A DNA stretch of 50,448 bases from JAKLKS01 sp964370855 (lineage in GTDB: Bacteria > Planctomycetota > JAJSAM01 > JAKLKS01): NCBI GenBank assembly GCA_964370855.1, contig CAYJMF010000023.1, positions 1 to 50,448 of the forward strand. The letters are read 5' to 3'. Below are positions 41,658 through 50,300 of the stretch, piece after piece (position 1 is the stretch's first letter; each line of letters starts with the position of its first letter). Position numbers and translations under genes: made by a program. Under the pieces are notes generated by a model. It ran no database searches. It was not told where the DNA came from and saw only the letters and a list, made by a program, of their open reading frames with translations.

Positions 41658-41689
41658 AAATGGGGACGCGCACCACTCTTCACTTTTCT
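41649..41689. repeat. GGGGACGC repeat copy 1, hairpin over the tdh stop
   Basis: GAAAAGTGAA (41649-41658) pairs with TTCACTTTTC (41679-41688) around a 20-nt loop, overlapping the TGA at 41655-41657. The segment 41662-41689 (GGGGACGCGCACCACTCTT, then CACTTTTCT) is the reverse complement of 42818-42846. It may end tdh transcription. Confidence 0.75.
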
Positions 41690-41787
41690 GAACCGTTCCC
41701 CTGTTCGGTCACGCTCCCCCGTTGACAGCCCGCGGGAGTCCCTAAGATGGGGGACGGGTCCTGCGGGGGGCCCGGAGGGGGGACGCC

Positions 41788-42771
41788 ATGAAGGGCATCG
41801 CCGTCGTCGGATTCCTCGCCGCCGTCGTGTTCTCGGCGGCCTCCTCCCCGGGCCAGGCGCTCCTCCTCGACGGCGCGGCGCTCCGTGCGGAGATCGTGAG
41901 GAGGCAGGCGGGCTACACGGGAAGGCTCGACGCGGCCCTCAAGCGGAAGCAGCTGGGGCTGGAGCGGGCGCTCCTGGCGCTGGACTCCCCCTCCTCCACG
42001 CTGCAGGGGGACCTCCGCATCGCCCGCTGGACCGCGCAGGCGCTGGACCGCCCCTTCGGCACCGACGGTCCCCTCTTCGGGATGGTCGAGGAGTACGCGG
42101 ACCGGGCCTCGGCCCTGACGGCCGGGGCGCGGGACGGGCTGGAGGCCTGCCTCGCCGCGGAGACGGATGCTGAAGCCGCCGCGGACGCCCTCCTTCACCT
42201 CGCCCGCGCCGACCGGCGTCTCGCCGCCGCCGAGACCGCCGCCACACGGGCCCGCCGCATCCGGCTGCTCGAGGCCGCAATGCGGGAGGTGGATGCGGGG
42301 CTCCTCGCCCTCGAGGAGGGAGCGGGGGCGCCCCTGGCCTCGGGCTCCCTGGTGATGGACGTGGGCGCCCCCGCCCTTCCCTATGCCTGGACTCCCGATC
42401 TCGTGACGGCGACGGTGACCCTCGACGCCGAGGGGGCTCCGGTGGCCTTCGAGATCTTCATGGTCCAGGCCCCCGGCGGCGGCCCCGTCAGCTCCCAGCT
42501 GCGGCTTCGAACGGCAACCGATTTCACGGGGGTCGGGTTCTACGAGCCCTCGGGCACCTTCGACACGGACATGGCGGCGAGCATCATGGCCTACAGTTTC
42601 CTGTCCATATCCACCGGGTCGGTCTTCGAGGTGACGACCTTCGATGCGGACCAGGGGAGGATCGCGGGCAACTTCACCCTGCGCCTCCGCACCTCCGGCG
42701 GGATGATGTCCGGCTTCATCCGCGAGGGCACCTTCGACATCCGCGCCCCCATCCTCGTCCGCAAGCCGTGA
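41788..42771 (+). CDS. Secreted hypothetical protein flanked by inverted repeats
   Basis: A 327-residue protein with a signal peptide (IAVVGFLAAVVFSAASSPGQA). Residues 30-185 are strongly helical and Ala/Leu/Arg-rich, probably a helical bundle or coiled coil. Residues 190-327 are beta-rich (GSVFEVTTFDADQGRIAGNF, then TLRLRTSGGMMSGFIREGTF). A GGAGGGGGG site precedes the ATG, and a TAAGAT -10 candidate is near 41744. Inverted copies of a 28-bp repeat lie 100 bp before and 47 bp after it. No family recognised. Confidence 0.72.
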   Translation: MKGIAVVGFLAAVVFSAASSPGQALLLDGAALRAEIVRRQAGYTGRLDAALKRKQLGLERALLALDSPSSTLQGDLRIARWTAQALDRPFGTDGPLFGMVEEYADRASALTAGARDGLEACLAAETDAEAAADALLHLARADRRLAAAETAATRARRIRLLEAAMREVDAGLLALEEGAGAPLASGSLVMDVGAPALPYAWTPDLVTATVTLDAEGAPVAFEIFMVQAPGGGPVSSQLRLRTATDFTGVGFYEPSGTFDTDMAASIMAYSFLSISTGSVFEVTTFDADQGRIAGNFTLRLRTSGGMMSGFIREGTFDIRAPILVRKP

Positions 42772-42817
42772 GGGCGGGCGCACCGGCAACCCGGTTTCCA
42801 TCTCCCGCATCATCCGT

Positions 42818-42846
42818 GGAAAAGTGAAAAAGTGGTGCGCGTCCCC
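42818..42846 (-). repeat. GGGGACGC repeat copy 2, inverted relative to copy 1
   Basis: On the minus strand it reads GGGGACGCGCACCACTTTTT then CACTTTTCC, matching 41662-41689 with small differences. It ends 12 bp before the GNAT gene start. Confidence 0.75.
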
Positions 42847-42852
42847 TATCCT
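42847..42852 (+). promoter_or_regulatory. Candidate -10 box TATCCT, 6 nt before ATG
   Basis: TATCCT directly follows repeat copy 2 and ends 6 nt before the ATG at 42859, so the repeat would occupy the -35 region. Confidence 0.4.
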
Positions 42853-42858
42853 CGGGCC

Positions 42859-44025
42859 ATGGACTACGGACCGCTGAAGGGGGCGAGGGAGACGGCGGCG
42901 CTGGACGGGATCATCACCTTCACGTACCAGTTCGAGAAGGGGGGGTTCCGGAGGTGGATGCGGCGCGCCGGTCCCGGCAACTTCCGCGCGGTGCGCGTGG
43001 ACGGGCGGGTCGCCGGCGGGTGCGTCCTCTACGACATGGGCCTCTGGCTCGGCGGCCGCGTCGTCCCCTCCATCGGCGTCGCCGGCGTCGGCGTGGCCCA
43101 TGAGCACCGGGCGCAGGGGGCCGGGTCGGACCTCATGCGCGGCGTCGTGCTCGAGGCGGCGCGGCGGGGCATGGCGCTCTCCTCCCTCTACCCGGCGACA
43201 CAGCCGGTCTACCGGCGCGCCGGCTACGAGCGGGCGGGCCACTGGCTCCACTACGCCGTGCCCTGCGCCTCCATCGACGCCCGGGAGCGGGAGCCCGCGG
43301 TGCGCGAGGGGCGGCCCTCGGACCGGCGGACCCTGGTGCGGCTCTACGAGGAGATGGCCCGGGGGACGGCGGGGCTCGTGGCGCGCAACGACCATCTCTG
43401 GAACCGGCTCGTCGCCCCCTCCCACGGGCCGGCCCGCCCCTACATCCTCCACGAAGGTCGCGAGGCGGTCGGGTACGTCGTCATCCTCCCGAGGAAGACC
43501 TCCGGCATCGGCCAGGAGCTCCACCTGGTCGATCTCGCGTTCACGCGGCCCGAGGCGGGGCGGCGCATCCTCTCCTTCATCGCCTCCCAGCGCTCCTTCG
43601 TCGAGACGGTGATCTGGAACGGCGGCCCCCAGGACGCGCTGGCGGCGCTGCTCCGGGAGCAGAGGGTGAAGGTGGAGACGTACATGCACTGGATGGTCCG
43701 CATCGCCGACCTCCCGCGGGCCGTGGCGGCGCGGGGGTACGCGGCGGGGGTGTCGGCGGAGGTGGAGATCGAAGTCGAGGATCCCCTCGTGAAGCGCAAC
43801 GCCGGGCGGTGGGTGCTGCGCGTCGCGAAGGGCCGCGGCCGCGCGGTGCGCGGCGGCGCGGGCACGGTGCGCTGCGACGTCAACGCGCTGGCCTCGGTCT
43901 ACACCGGGTACGCCGCCCCGTGGGAGGTCCGCTCCTGGGCCCCCCTTGACGGCCCCGACGCCGCCCTCGCCGCCCTCGCCACGATCTTCGCCGGCCCCGC
44001 CCCCTGGAACCGGGAGATGTACTAG
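42859..44025 (+). CDS. GNAT N-acetyltransferase, Eis-like
   Basis: A 388-residue protein with the Eis layout. The N-terminal GNAT domain has the acetyl-CoA loop VAHEHRAQGAGSDLMRGVV (about 79-97). A second GNAT-like half spans about 150-280 (GYVVILPRKTSG). A C-terminal SCP2-like domain (about 290-388) has EDPLVKRNAGRWVLRV and ASVYTGYAAPWEVRSWAPL. Length fits the Eis family (about 400 residues), which acetylates amines such as aminoglycosides or lysines; the substrate here is unknown. The TAG stop is the edge of a large palindrome. Confidence 0.85.
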   Translation: MDYGPLKGARETAALDGIITFTYQFEKGGFRRWMRRAGPGNFRAVRVDGRVAGGCVLYDMGLWLGGRVVPSIGVAGVGVAHEHRAQGAGSDLMRGVVLEAARRGMALSSLYPATQPVYRRAGYERAGHWLHYAVPCASIDAREREPAVREGRPSDRRTLVRLYEEMARGTAGLVARNDHLWNRLVAPSHGPARPYILHEGREAVGYVVILPRKTSGIGQELHLVDLAFTRPEAGRRILSFIASQRSFVETVIWNGGPQDALAALLREQRVKVETYMHWMVRIADLPRAVAARGYAAGVSAEVEIEVEDPLVKRNAGRWVLRVAKGRGRAVRGGAGTVRCDVNALASVYTGYAAPWEVRSWAPLDGPDAALAALATIFAGPAPWNREMY

Positions 44026-44117
44026 GGGACGCACCCAACTTTCCAACTTTCCTGTGGATAACTCCGGGACGGCTCCGGAGTTATCCACAGGAAAGTTGGA
44101 AAGTTGGGTGCGTCCCC
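44025..44117. repeat. Perfect palindrome, 43-bp arms, 7-nt loop, with two DnaA boxes
   Basis: The arms 44025-44067 and 44075-44117 are exact reverse complements; one further A-T pair (44024/44118) extends them. The outer part is the GGGGACGC repeat core. The inner part contains the consensus DnaA box TTATCCACA at 44081-44089 and its inverse TGTGGATAA at 44053-44061. It fills the gap between the convergent GNAT and peroxiredoxin genes and could serve as a two-way terminator. Confidence 0.95.
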
Positions 44118-44122
44118 TTTCC

Positions 44123-44653
44123 CTACTTCATCGCCTTGATCTTCGCGACGAGGTCCTGGCCGTGGGTCTTTGGTTGTACGGTCTTGTCGAGGTGGCGGAG
44201 GATGCCCTTGTCGTCGATGACGTAGGTCCAGCGGTTGGTGTAGGGCTTGTCGGCCATGAGGACGCCGAGCCTCCCCGACGCGCTCGCGTCGGAATCGCTC
44301 AACAGGGGGAAGTTGAGCCCCTCCTTCTTCACGAAGGCGGCCTGGGCCGCCACGTCGTCAAGGCTCGCGCCGAGGACCTTCACGCCCATGCCGTCGAGTT
44401 CCTTCACTGCGTCCCGCAGTGAATCGACCTCGAGGGTTCAGCCGCCGGTCAGCGCCTTCGGGAAGAAGGCGAGCACCACCCAGGACTTCCCCTCGAACTC
44501 CGAGAGGCGCACGGCCTTCCCGTCCTGATCGTTGAGCCGGAAGTCCGGCATCCCGGCGCCGACCTCGATCGACTCCTTCTCCTTCGACTGCGCCATGGCC
44601 GCACCTCCGAGGGCCAGGGCGGCGAGCGCCCCGGCCAGGATCCAGTTCCGCAT
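44123..44653 (-). CDS. Periplasmic selenocysteine-containing peroxiredoxin (in-frame UGA at residue 72)
   Basis: Read through one in-frame TGA (44438-44440), this is a complete 176-residue peroxiredoxin/redoxin. It has a signal peptide (AGALAALALGGAAMA), then GAGMPDFRLNDQDGKAVRL and LAFFPKALTGG-U-TLEVDSLRDAV. The TGA falls exactly at the peroxidatic cysteine of the TxxC motif (T69-U72). Downstream sequence is intact and typical (SDSDASASGRLGVL, NRWTYVIDDKGILRHLDK, TVQPKTHG). No Cys occurs elsewhere, so the residue encoded by UGA is the only possible redox centre. A 9-bp hairpin lies 14 nt after the UGA (44403-44423). It would reduce peroxides in the periplasm. Alternative: a nonsense-mutated pseudogene, which the intact 3' half and the hairpin argue against. 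GGAAGGAGG precedes the ATG. Confidence 0.85.
44403..44423 (-). promoter_or_regulatory. Bacterial SECIS-like hairpin
   Basis: In the mRNA, UUCACUGCG-GGA-CGCAGUGAA is a perfect 9-bp stem with a G-containing apical loop. It begins 14 nt and its loop about 23 nt after the UGA. That lies within the UGA-to-loop distance expected for SelB-dependent bacterial SECIS elements. Confidence 0.75.
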
Positions 44654-44708
44654 GAGGGCCTCCTTCCGCTTCGGCGCGGATTCTAGGCTCCGCGGGCCCG
44701 GGGCCCAT

Positions 44709-44714
44709 TAACCT
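44709..44714 (+). promoter_or_regulatory. Candidate -10 box TAACCT, 7 nt before ATG
   Basis: TAACCT is followed by GCTCCCC and the ATG at 44722; no Shine-Dalgarno. Confidence 0.35.
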
Positions 44715-44721
44715 GCTCCCC

Positions 44722-45561
44722 ATGACCTCCCCCACCCCCATCCGCGTGGCCCATTCCCCGGACTCCGACGACGCCTTCATGTTCTGGGCCCTGGCCAAGG
44801 GCCGCATCGACACCGGGGGGCTCGTCTACGAGCACGTGCTCCGCGACATCGAGACCCTGAACGAGGCCGCGAAGTCCTCCACCTACGAGGTGACCGCCCT
44901 CTCCATCCACGCCTACGCCTACCTCGCCGACCGCTACGCCCTCCTCCCCCACGGCGCCTCCATGGGGGACGGGTACGGGCCGGTCCTCGTCGCGCGGAAG
45001 GGGTTCCGGGAGGCCGACCTCGCCACCGCCGAGATCGCCATCCCCGGCACCCGCACCTCCGCCGCCATGGCCCTCGCCCTCTGGCGGAAGGGCCTCCGGA
45101 CGCGTGTCATGGACTTCGCCGCCATACAACCCGCGGTCCACTCCGGCGAGGTCGCCGCCGGCGTCATCATCCATGAGGGCCAGCTCACCTACGCCGAGGA
45201 GGGCCTGACGAAGATCGTGGATCTCGGCGAGTGGTGGAAGGCCGACACCGGCCTTCCCCTCCCCCTCGGCGGCAACGGGATCCGCAAGGACCTCGGCCCC
45301 GCCCTCTCGGCGAAGATCTCCCGCACCCTCCGCGACTCCATCGCCACGGGCCTCGCCCACCGCGCCGAGGGGCTCGCCCACGCCGCCTCCTTCTCCCGCG
45401 GCCTCGCGCCGGAGAAGACCGACCGCTTCGTCGGCATGTACGTGAACGACTGGACCCTCGACTACGGGGAGGCGGGCCGCCGCGCCATCACGCTCTTCCT
45501 CGCGCGGGGCTTCGAGGCGGGGATCCTGCCGAAGCGCGTCGTGCCCGAGTTCGCGGCCTGA
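44722..45561 (+). CDS. mqnD: 1,4-dihydroxy-6-naphthoate synthase (futalosine menaquinone pathway)
   Basis: This 279-residue periplasmic-binding-protein-fold lyase converts cyclic dehypoxanthine futalosine to 1,4-dihydroxy-6-naphthoate. Family hallmarks are VAHSPDSDDAFMFWALA at the N-terminus, EVTALSIHAYAYLADRYALL, IPGTRTSAAMAL, VIIHEGQLTYAEEGL, VDLGEWWKADTGLPLPLGGN and the C-terminal YVNDWTLDYGE. Its presence indicates menaquinone made by the futalosine route; other mqn genes are not in the window. It is divergent from the peroxiredoxin gene (68-bp gap). Confidence 0.93.
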   Translation: MTSPTPIRVAHSPDSDDAFMFWALAKGRIDTGGLVYEHVLRDIETLNEAAKSSTYEVTALSIHAYAYLADRYALLPHGASMGDGYGPVLVARKGFREADLATAEIAIPGTRTSAAMALALWRKGLRTRVMDFAAIQPAVHSGEVAAGVIIHEGQLTYAEEGLTKIVDLGEWWKADTGLPLPLGGNGIRKDLGPALSAKISRTLRDSIATGLAHRAEGLAHAASFSRGLAPEKTDRFVGMYVNDWTLDYGEAGRRAITLFLARGFEAGILPKRVVPEFAA

Positions 45562-45562
45562 C

Positions 45563-47242
45563 TCACCGGCCCTCGCCCGTGGTGAAGGACCAGACGGCGA
45601 CGACCTCCCCCGCGGCCCGGCGCCCCGTGAACCGCACGGTGTAGAGGGTCTTCGGCCGCAGGGGGTCGTCGGGCACGAACTGCGCGGTGCCGTTGTTCCC
45701 CTCGAGCCCGTACCCCGACGTGTAGGGCCTCGACGGGGTGAAGAGGGTCCCCGGCAGCGGCCTCCCCGCGCCCCCTTCGAACAGCTCCACGGAGCAGTCC
45801 GCGAGGACGCGGCCGTCCAGGGGCGTGACGGAAACGGGATAGCCGCGGGGCCTCTTGTAGAAGTCGGGATCGAGGTCGGGGCGCGGCATCTCCGACCCGC
45901 ACCGCTGGGCCACCCCCGTCTGCCCCGGCCCCGGCACGAGGAGGAGCCCCGCCTCCCGGTCCGGCGCGGGGGGGCTGGCCCAGGCCACGGTGCCCCCCCT
46001 CCCGGCGCCGAGGCCGATCCCCTCCGCCGCGCTCCCGATGCAGGTGTCCCTGTGGAGGACGGTGCCATGGATCCGCCCGAGGAGCTCCGTCAGCTCCCGG
46101 TAGCCGCCGATGCTGCTCTTCATCCCCGCCGCCGCGCCGAGGGGCGTGTAGCTCTCGTGGCCCTCCTCCTCGTCGTGGCGGACCCCGTGGAAGGCCATGT
46201 ACTCGGCGTGCAGGCGGCAGCCCTCGGACCTCCGCCGGTCGAGGCGGAAGGGAGGGAGGCCGACGCCTCGCCGCCACCCGTTGAGCCAGGCGAGGCCCGC
46301 CGCCGCCCCTTCGTCGGCCCAGGAGGGGAGGGGCTCCGGCGTGCAGCGGAGCGAGGGCCCCTCGCCGTCGGGCCCGGGGCCGATGCGGAGGCAGCCCCGC
46401 GGGGTCCAGTGCAGCTCCCCTGCGCGGAACCGGCGGAAGGCGCCCCCCTCCCCCACCCGGATCCAGTCCACGCCCGGGCCCGGCCGGCCGTCCCCGTCGA
46501 CGTCGAGGAGGAGGACCGGCTCCAGCCACAGCTTCCCGACGAGGGCGCCGGCGGGGGCCGCGGTCCACCGGTCGAAGAGGGTGTAGAGGAGCACGGGCCG
46601 CGCCGACGCCCCCTCCCCGAGGTCCACCACCGCGGGCTTCCCCGGCGTCAGGGTGCGGTCGTACTTCCCCTTCCCGCCGGTGTCGAGGCGGAGCTTCCCC
46701 TTCTCCACGGACCACCGCGCCCCGGGGAGGAGAAGGGAGACGGAGAACTCCCCCTCCCCCTCGAGGGGGATCGCCGCGGAGGGCGGCACCAGGGTGGCGT
46801 CGGCGTTCCTCGTGCGCTGGAGCGGGACGGCGAACCCGCCCCCGCCCCGGGCCTCCAGCCGGTCCGCCAGCCCGCGCAGGGACTCCCCGACGGTGCCGGC
46901 GGCCGCTCCGAGGGCGGCGCGGAGGTCCGCCGCGGCCTGCACCGGCCCCATGGCGGCGAGGGCCTCCTCGAGGGCGATCCACGCCTCGGCGTTGGCGGAT
47001 CGGGGGAGGCGCGCGGGGAGGAACTCGATGGCGGGGAGGCCGAGCCCGGTCAGCTCCTTCGCCGCCTTCGCGCGGACCTCCGCGGGCCCCTCCTCGAGGA
47101 GGTCCACGATGCGGCGGACCTGGTCGGGGAGGGGAGGGGGTTCCCTGCCCTCGGCGCGGGAGGCGGCCGGGGCAGGGCCGATGAAGGAGGACGCGAGGAG
47201 GAGCGCGAACGCGGCGGGCAGGAAGCGGCGGCCGTTCTCCAT
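45563..47242 (-). CDS. Secreted CAP-domain protein with C-terminal Ig-like domain
   Basis: A 559-residue protein with a signal peptide (FLPAAFALLLASSFIGPAPA). Residues 35-120 are helical and HEAT-like. A middle beta region has an EF-hand-like LLLDVDGDGRPGPGVDW. A CAP/SCP domain follows at about 310-460 (LAWLNGWRRGVGLPPFRLDR, GCRLHAEYMAFHG, then RHDEEEGHESY). The C-terminal Big_5-like Ig domain has PLRPKTLYTVRFTGR and ends VAVWSFTTG. CAP proteins with these domains are extracellular; activity is usually unknown. GGAG lies about 10 nt before the ATG at 47242. Confidence 0.83.
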   Translation of the reverse strand: MENGRRFLPAAFALLLASSFIGPAPAASRAEGREPPPLPDQVRRIVDLLEEGPAEVRAKAAKELTGLGLPAIEFLPARLPRSANAEAWIALEEALAAMGPVQAAADLRAALGAAAGTVGESLRGLADRLEARGGGGFAVPLQRTRNADATLVPPSAAIPLEGEGEFSVSLLLPGARWSVEKGKLRLDTGGKGKYDRTLTPGKPAVVDLGEGASARPVLLYTLFDRWTAAPAGALVGKLWLEPVLLLDVDGDGRPGPGVDWIRVGEGGAFRRFRAGELHWTPRGCLRIGPGPDGEGPSLRCTPEPLPSWADEGAAAGLAWLNGWRRGVGLPPFRLDRRRSEGCRLHAEYMAFHGVRHDEEEGHESYTPLGAAAGMKSSIGGYRELTELLGRIHGTVLHRDTCIGSAAEGIGLGAGRGGTVAWASPPAPDREAGLLLVPGPGQTGVAQRCGSEMPRPDLDPDFYKRPRGYPVSVTPLDGRVLADCSVELFEGGAGRPLPGTLFTPSRPYTSGYGLEGNNGTAQFVPDDPLRPKTLYTVRFTGRRAAGEVVAVWSFTTGEGR

Positions 47243-47332
47243 GGCGACATTCTCCAGACCGACCCGGCCCGGGGCAAGCCCGGCGCCGGAGATTGATGCA
47301 ACGCCGTCACCCTCCCGTGGAACAAGTAGTCC

Positions 47333-50300
47333 GTGGAGACCCGCGCAGCCGCCGGCCCCGACCTCGACGCCCTCCTCTCCCGCTGGCGGGCGACGGGGAA
47401 GCCCGCCGTCATGGCGGAGATCTTCGACGCGGCGGCGCCGGGTCTCTTCCGCATGGCGCTCCACCTCGCGCCCGACGCGGCGGCGGCGGAGGACGCGCTG
47501 CAGGAGACCTTCCTCGCGCTGCTGGAATCCGCGGGGAGGGGCGCGGAGGTGCGGGCCGCCGGGCCCTGGCTCTCGGGAACGCTCCGGAACAAGGTGCTCC
47601 GCGGCCGGCGCTCGGCGGCCCGCCTCCCCGATCCCCTGCGCCTCGAGCCCCGGATCCTCGCCTCCGACCCTCCCACGGAGGCGGCCCGGGCCGAGGAGGC
47701 CGCCCGCGTGCGGGAGGCCCTCGAGGCGCTCCCGGAGCCCTACCGCGAGGTGGCGATCCTGCGGTGGCGCTACGGGGTCGAGCCCGCCGCCATCGCCCAC
47801 GCCCGCGGGGTCCCCCCGGGCACGGTGCGGTCGCTCCTCTCCCGCGCCGCGGGGAAACTGCGCGCCGCCCTCGGGTGTATCATGTTTGGATACTTTGACG
47901 CGCGGCCGGGACGGGGCCTCGGGGAGGTCCGCTCCCGCGTCCTCGAGGCCGCCCGCGCCGCCGCCCCCGGGCAGGCCGCGGCGGCCTCGGTCCTGCTCCT
48001 CGGAGGTGCGCTCGTGGCCAAGAAGACGCTGGGTATCGCCGCCGTCCTCGCGCTGGTGCTCCTCGGGGGGTGGTACGGGTGGAGGAGGGGAGGAGGGGAG
48101 GACCCGGGAGCCGGAAGCCGGGACTCCCGCGTGGAGGCGGCCCCGCTCCCGATCGCGTCCACGCCGCGGGAGGAGAAGGGGGCGGCGGCGGGGAACGCCG
48201 CTCCTCCCCTCCCCCCCTCCGCCCCCGACGACGCCGTGGAGGCCTTCCCGACCCCGGCCGACGCAGGCTCCCTCCTCGTCCGACTCGCCTGGGAGGGGGG
48301 AGGGGAGCCCGCCGCCGGCATCGAGGTGCGCGTCCACTCCTGGGACGGGCCCGACCCCTACCTCCACGTGCGCTCCGCGAGGACGGGGGCCGACGGGACC
48401 GCGCTCCTCGAGGGGCTGCCCCCCGGGAGGGCCGACCTCCGCGGCCCCGGTGGTTTCGGAAGGACCGCCATCATCGAGAGGGGTGAACGGTCGGAGCTCT
48501 CCCTCCGCATCCGGCGGGGCGTCCTCGTGGAGGGGGTCGTCGTGGACGGGGAGGGGGTCCCCGTGGAGGGAGCGGCCGTCGTGCTCGAGACCATGACGGA
48601 GGGAGGAGCGGTCCTCGCCCTGTCCGGCGCCGACGGCGCCTTCAGCATCGGGAGCGTGGATCCCCACACCCGCCTCGGCGCCCGGGCCCCGGGAAGGGCC
48701 CCCTCGGCCATCCACCGCGTCGATGCGGCGAAGGGCGCCACGGTGCGCCTCCGCATGGTCCTCCCGGGCCCCGGCGGAGCGATCGAGGGCCGCGTCCTCT
48801 CACCCGACGGGCGCCCCGTGGCCGGCGCCCGCGTCCAGGTGCGGCCGGAGTTCTGGTACCGGCAGGTCGTCCTCGAGGACGGCACGCCGACCGTTCCCCA
48901 GGCCGGCTTCGAGGTGCGGACGGACCGGCGGGGCGCGTTCCGCTTCGATGGCGTGGAGCCGGGGAGGAGCCAGGTCCGCGTCCGGACGGAGCGGCTCGCG
49001 CCCGGGGAGGCGACGGTGGAGGTGGTCGCGGGGCAAGTCACCCCCCTCGACTTCCGCCTCGGCCCCGGCGCCATCCTGGAGGGGACCGTGAAGGACCGCA
49101 CCGGCGCCCCCGTGGAGGGCGCGAACGTCCGTGCCCATGGGCCCGGGGAATTCCTCGGCTCCTTCGCCTCCACCGACGCCGGCGGCCGCTACCGGCTGGA
49201 GGGGCTCGCCCCGGGCAGCGTCCTCCTCGCGGCGGAGAAGGACGGGAGGGGGAAGGCCTCCGCCACCGTCGAGGTCGCGGCCGACGCCCCCGCCCGCTGG
49301 GACCCGGTGCTCGACGCCGGCTCCATCCTCGCGGGTCGGGTCCTCGCGCCGGACGGGAGCCCCCGCGCGGGATGGGCGGTCCACGCGCGCACCGCGGAGC
49401 CCGGGTCGTCCTGGCAGGATTCCGCCGTCACCGGGGTGGACGGGAGCTTCCTCATCCGCAACTGCTGGTCGGCGGGGCTCCGGGTCGAGGTGCGGCCGCG
49501 CGTGCCCGGGGGCTCCTTCGCCGACTTCCCCTCCCTCGTCCTCACGGAGGTGAACCCCGGCGCCGGGGAACTCCTGATCACGGTGCCCGAGGAGAACCTC
49601 CCCACGGCCTTCCTCGCGGGCGCCGTCGTGGACGGGGCGGGCAAGCCCCTCGGAGGGGCGCAGGTGGCGGTGGCGAGGGGGGTGGACTTCTCCACGCCCT
49701 ACAGGTTCGCGGATCCGGAGACGGGCCGATTCCGTGTCGGGCCCCTGCCGCCGGGGGACTGGGAGGTGACGATCAGCGCGAAGGGGTTGCCCCCCGTGTC
49801 CCTCGGCCGGAGGAGGCTCGAGGCCGGCGACGAGGTGGACCTCGGCGTGATCGCGCTGCGCGAGGGCGGGACCGTCGAGGCGCGGATCCGCCGGGAAGAC
49901 GGGAAGCCGCTGAACCGGCCCTGGGGCGAGGTCCTGGCCGGGGACGGGGCGGTGGCGGCCCAATTCCATTCCGAGGGCGGGGTCGGGCGCGCGGGGCCCG
50001 TGGCCCCGGGCAGCTACCTGCTGCGGGTGGAGGAGACGGTCTCCGCGGAGGAGACCCTCCTCGCGCTGGTTCCGGTGGAGGTCAGGGCCGGGGAGCGCAC
50101 GTCCGTCGACGTGACGCTTCTCCTCGTCGGCCGCCGCTCCTTCCGCGCGCGGACGGCGGACGGGGGCGAGCCCGAGGGGAAAGTGCGGCTTCGCGTCCGG
50201 GACGCGGGGGGGCGGTGGGTGCGGACTTTCACCTGGAACCTCCCGACCTCCCTCCCCCTTCCCTCGGGCTCCTACGTCGTGGAGGCGGAGACGGAGGGCG

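Noticed and set aside
44053..44089. DnaA boxes as a replication origin
   Set aside because: Only two boxes, both forced by one palindrome, no AT-rich unwinding region and no dnaA, dnaN or gyrB nearby.
44438..44440. TGA as an ordinary stop making a pseudogene
   Set aside because: The frame continues with a fully conserved peroxiredoxin C-terminus, the TGA is exactly at the catalytic Cys and a SECIS-like hairpin follows. A pseudogene remains possible but less likely.
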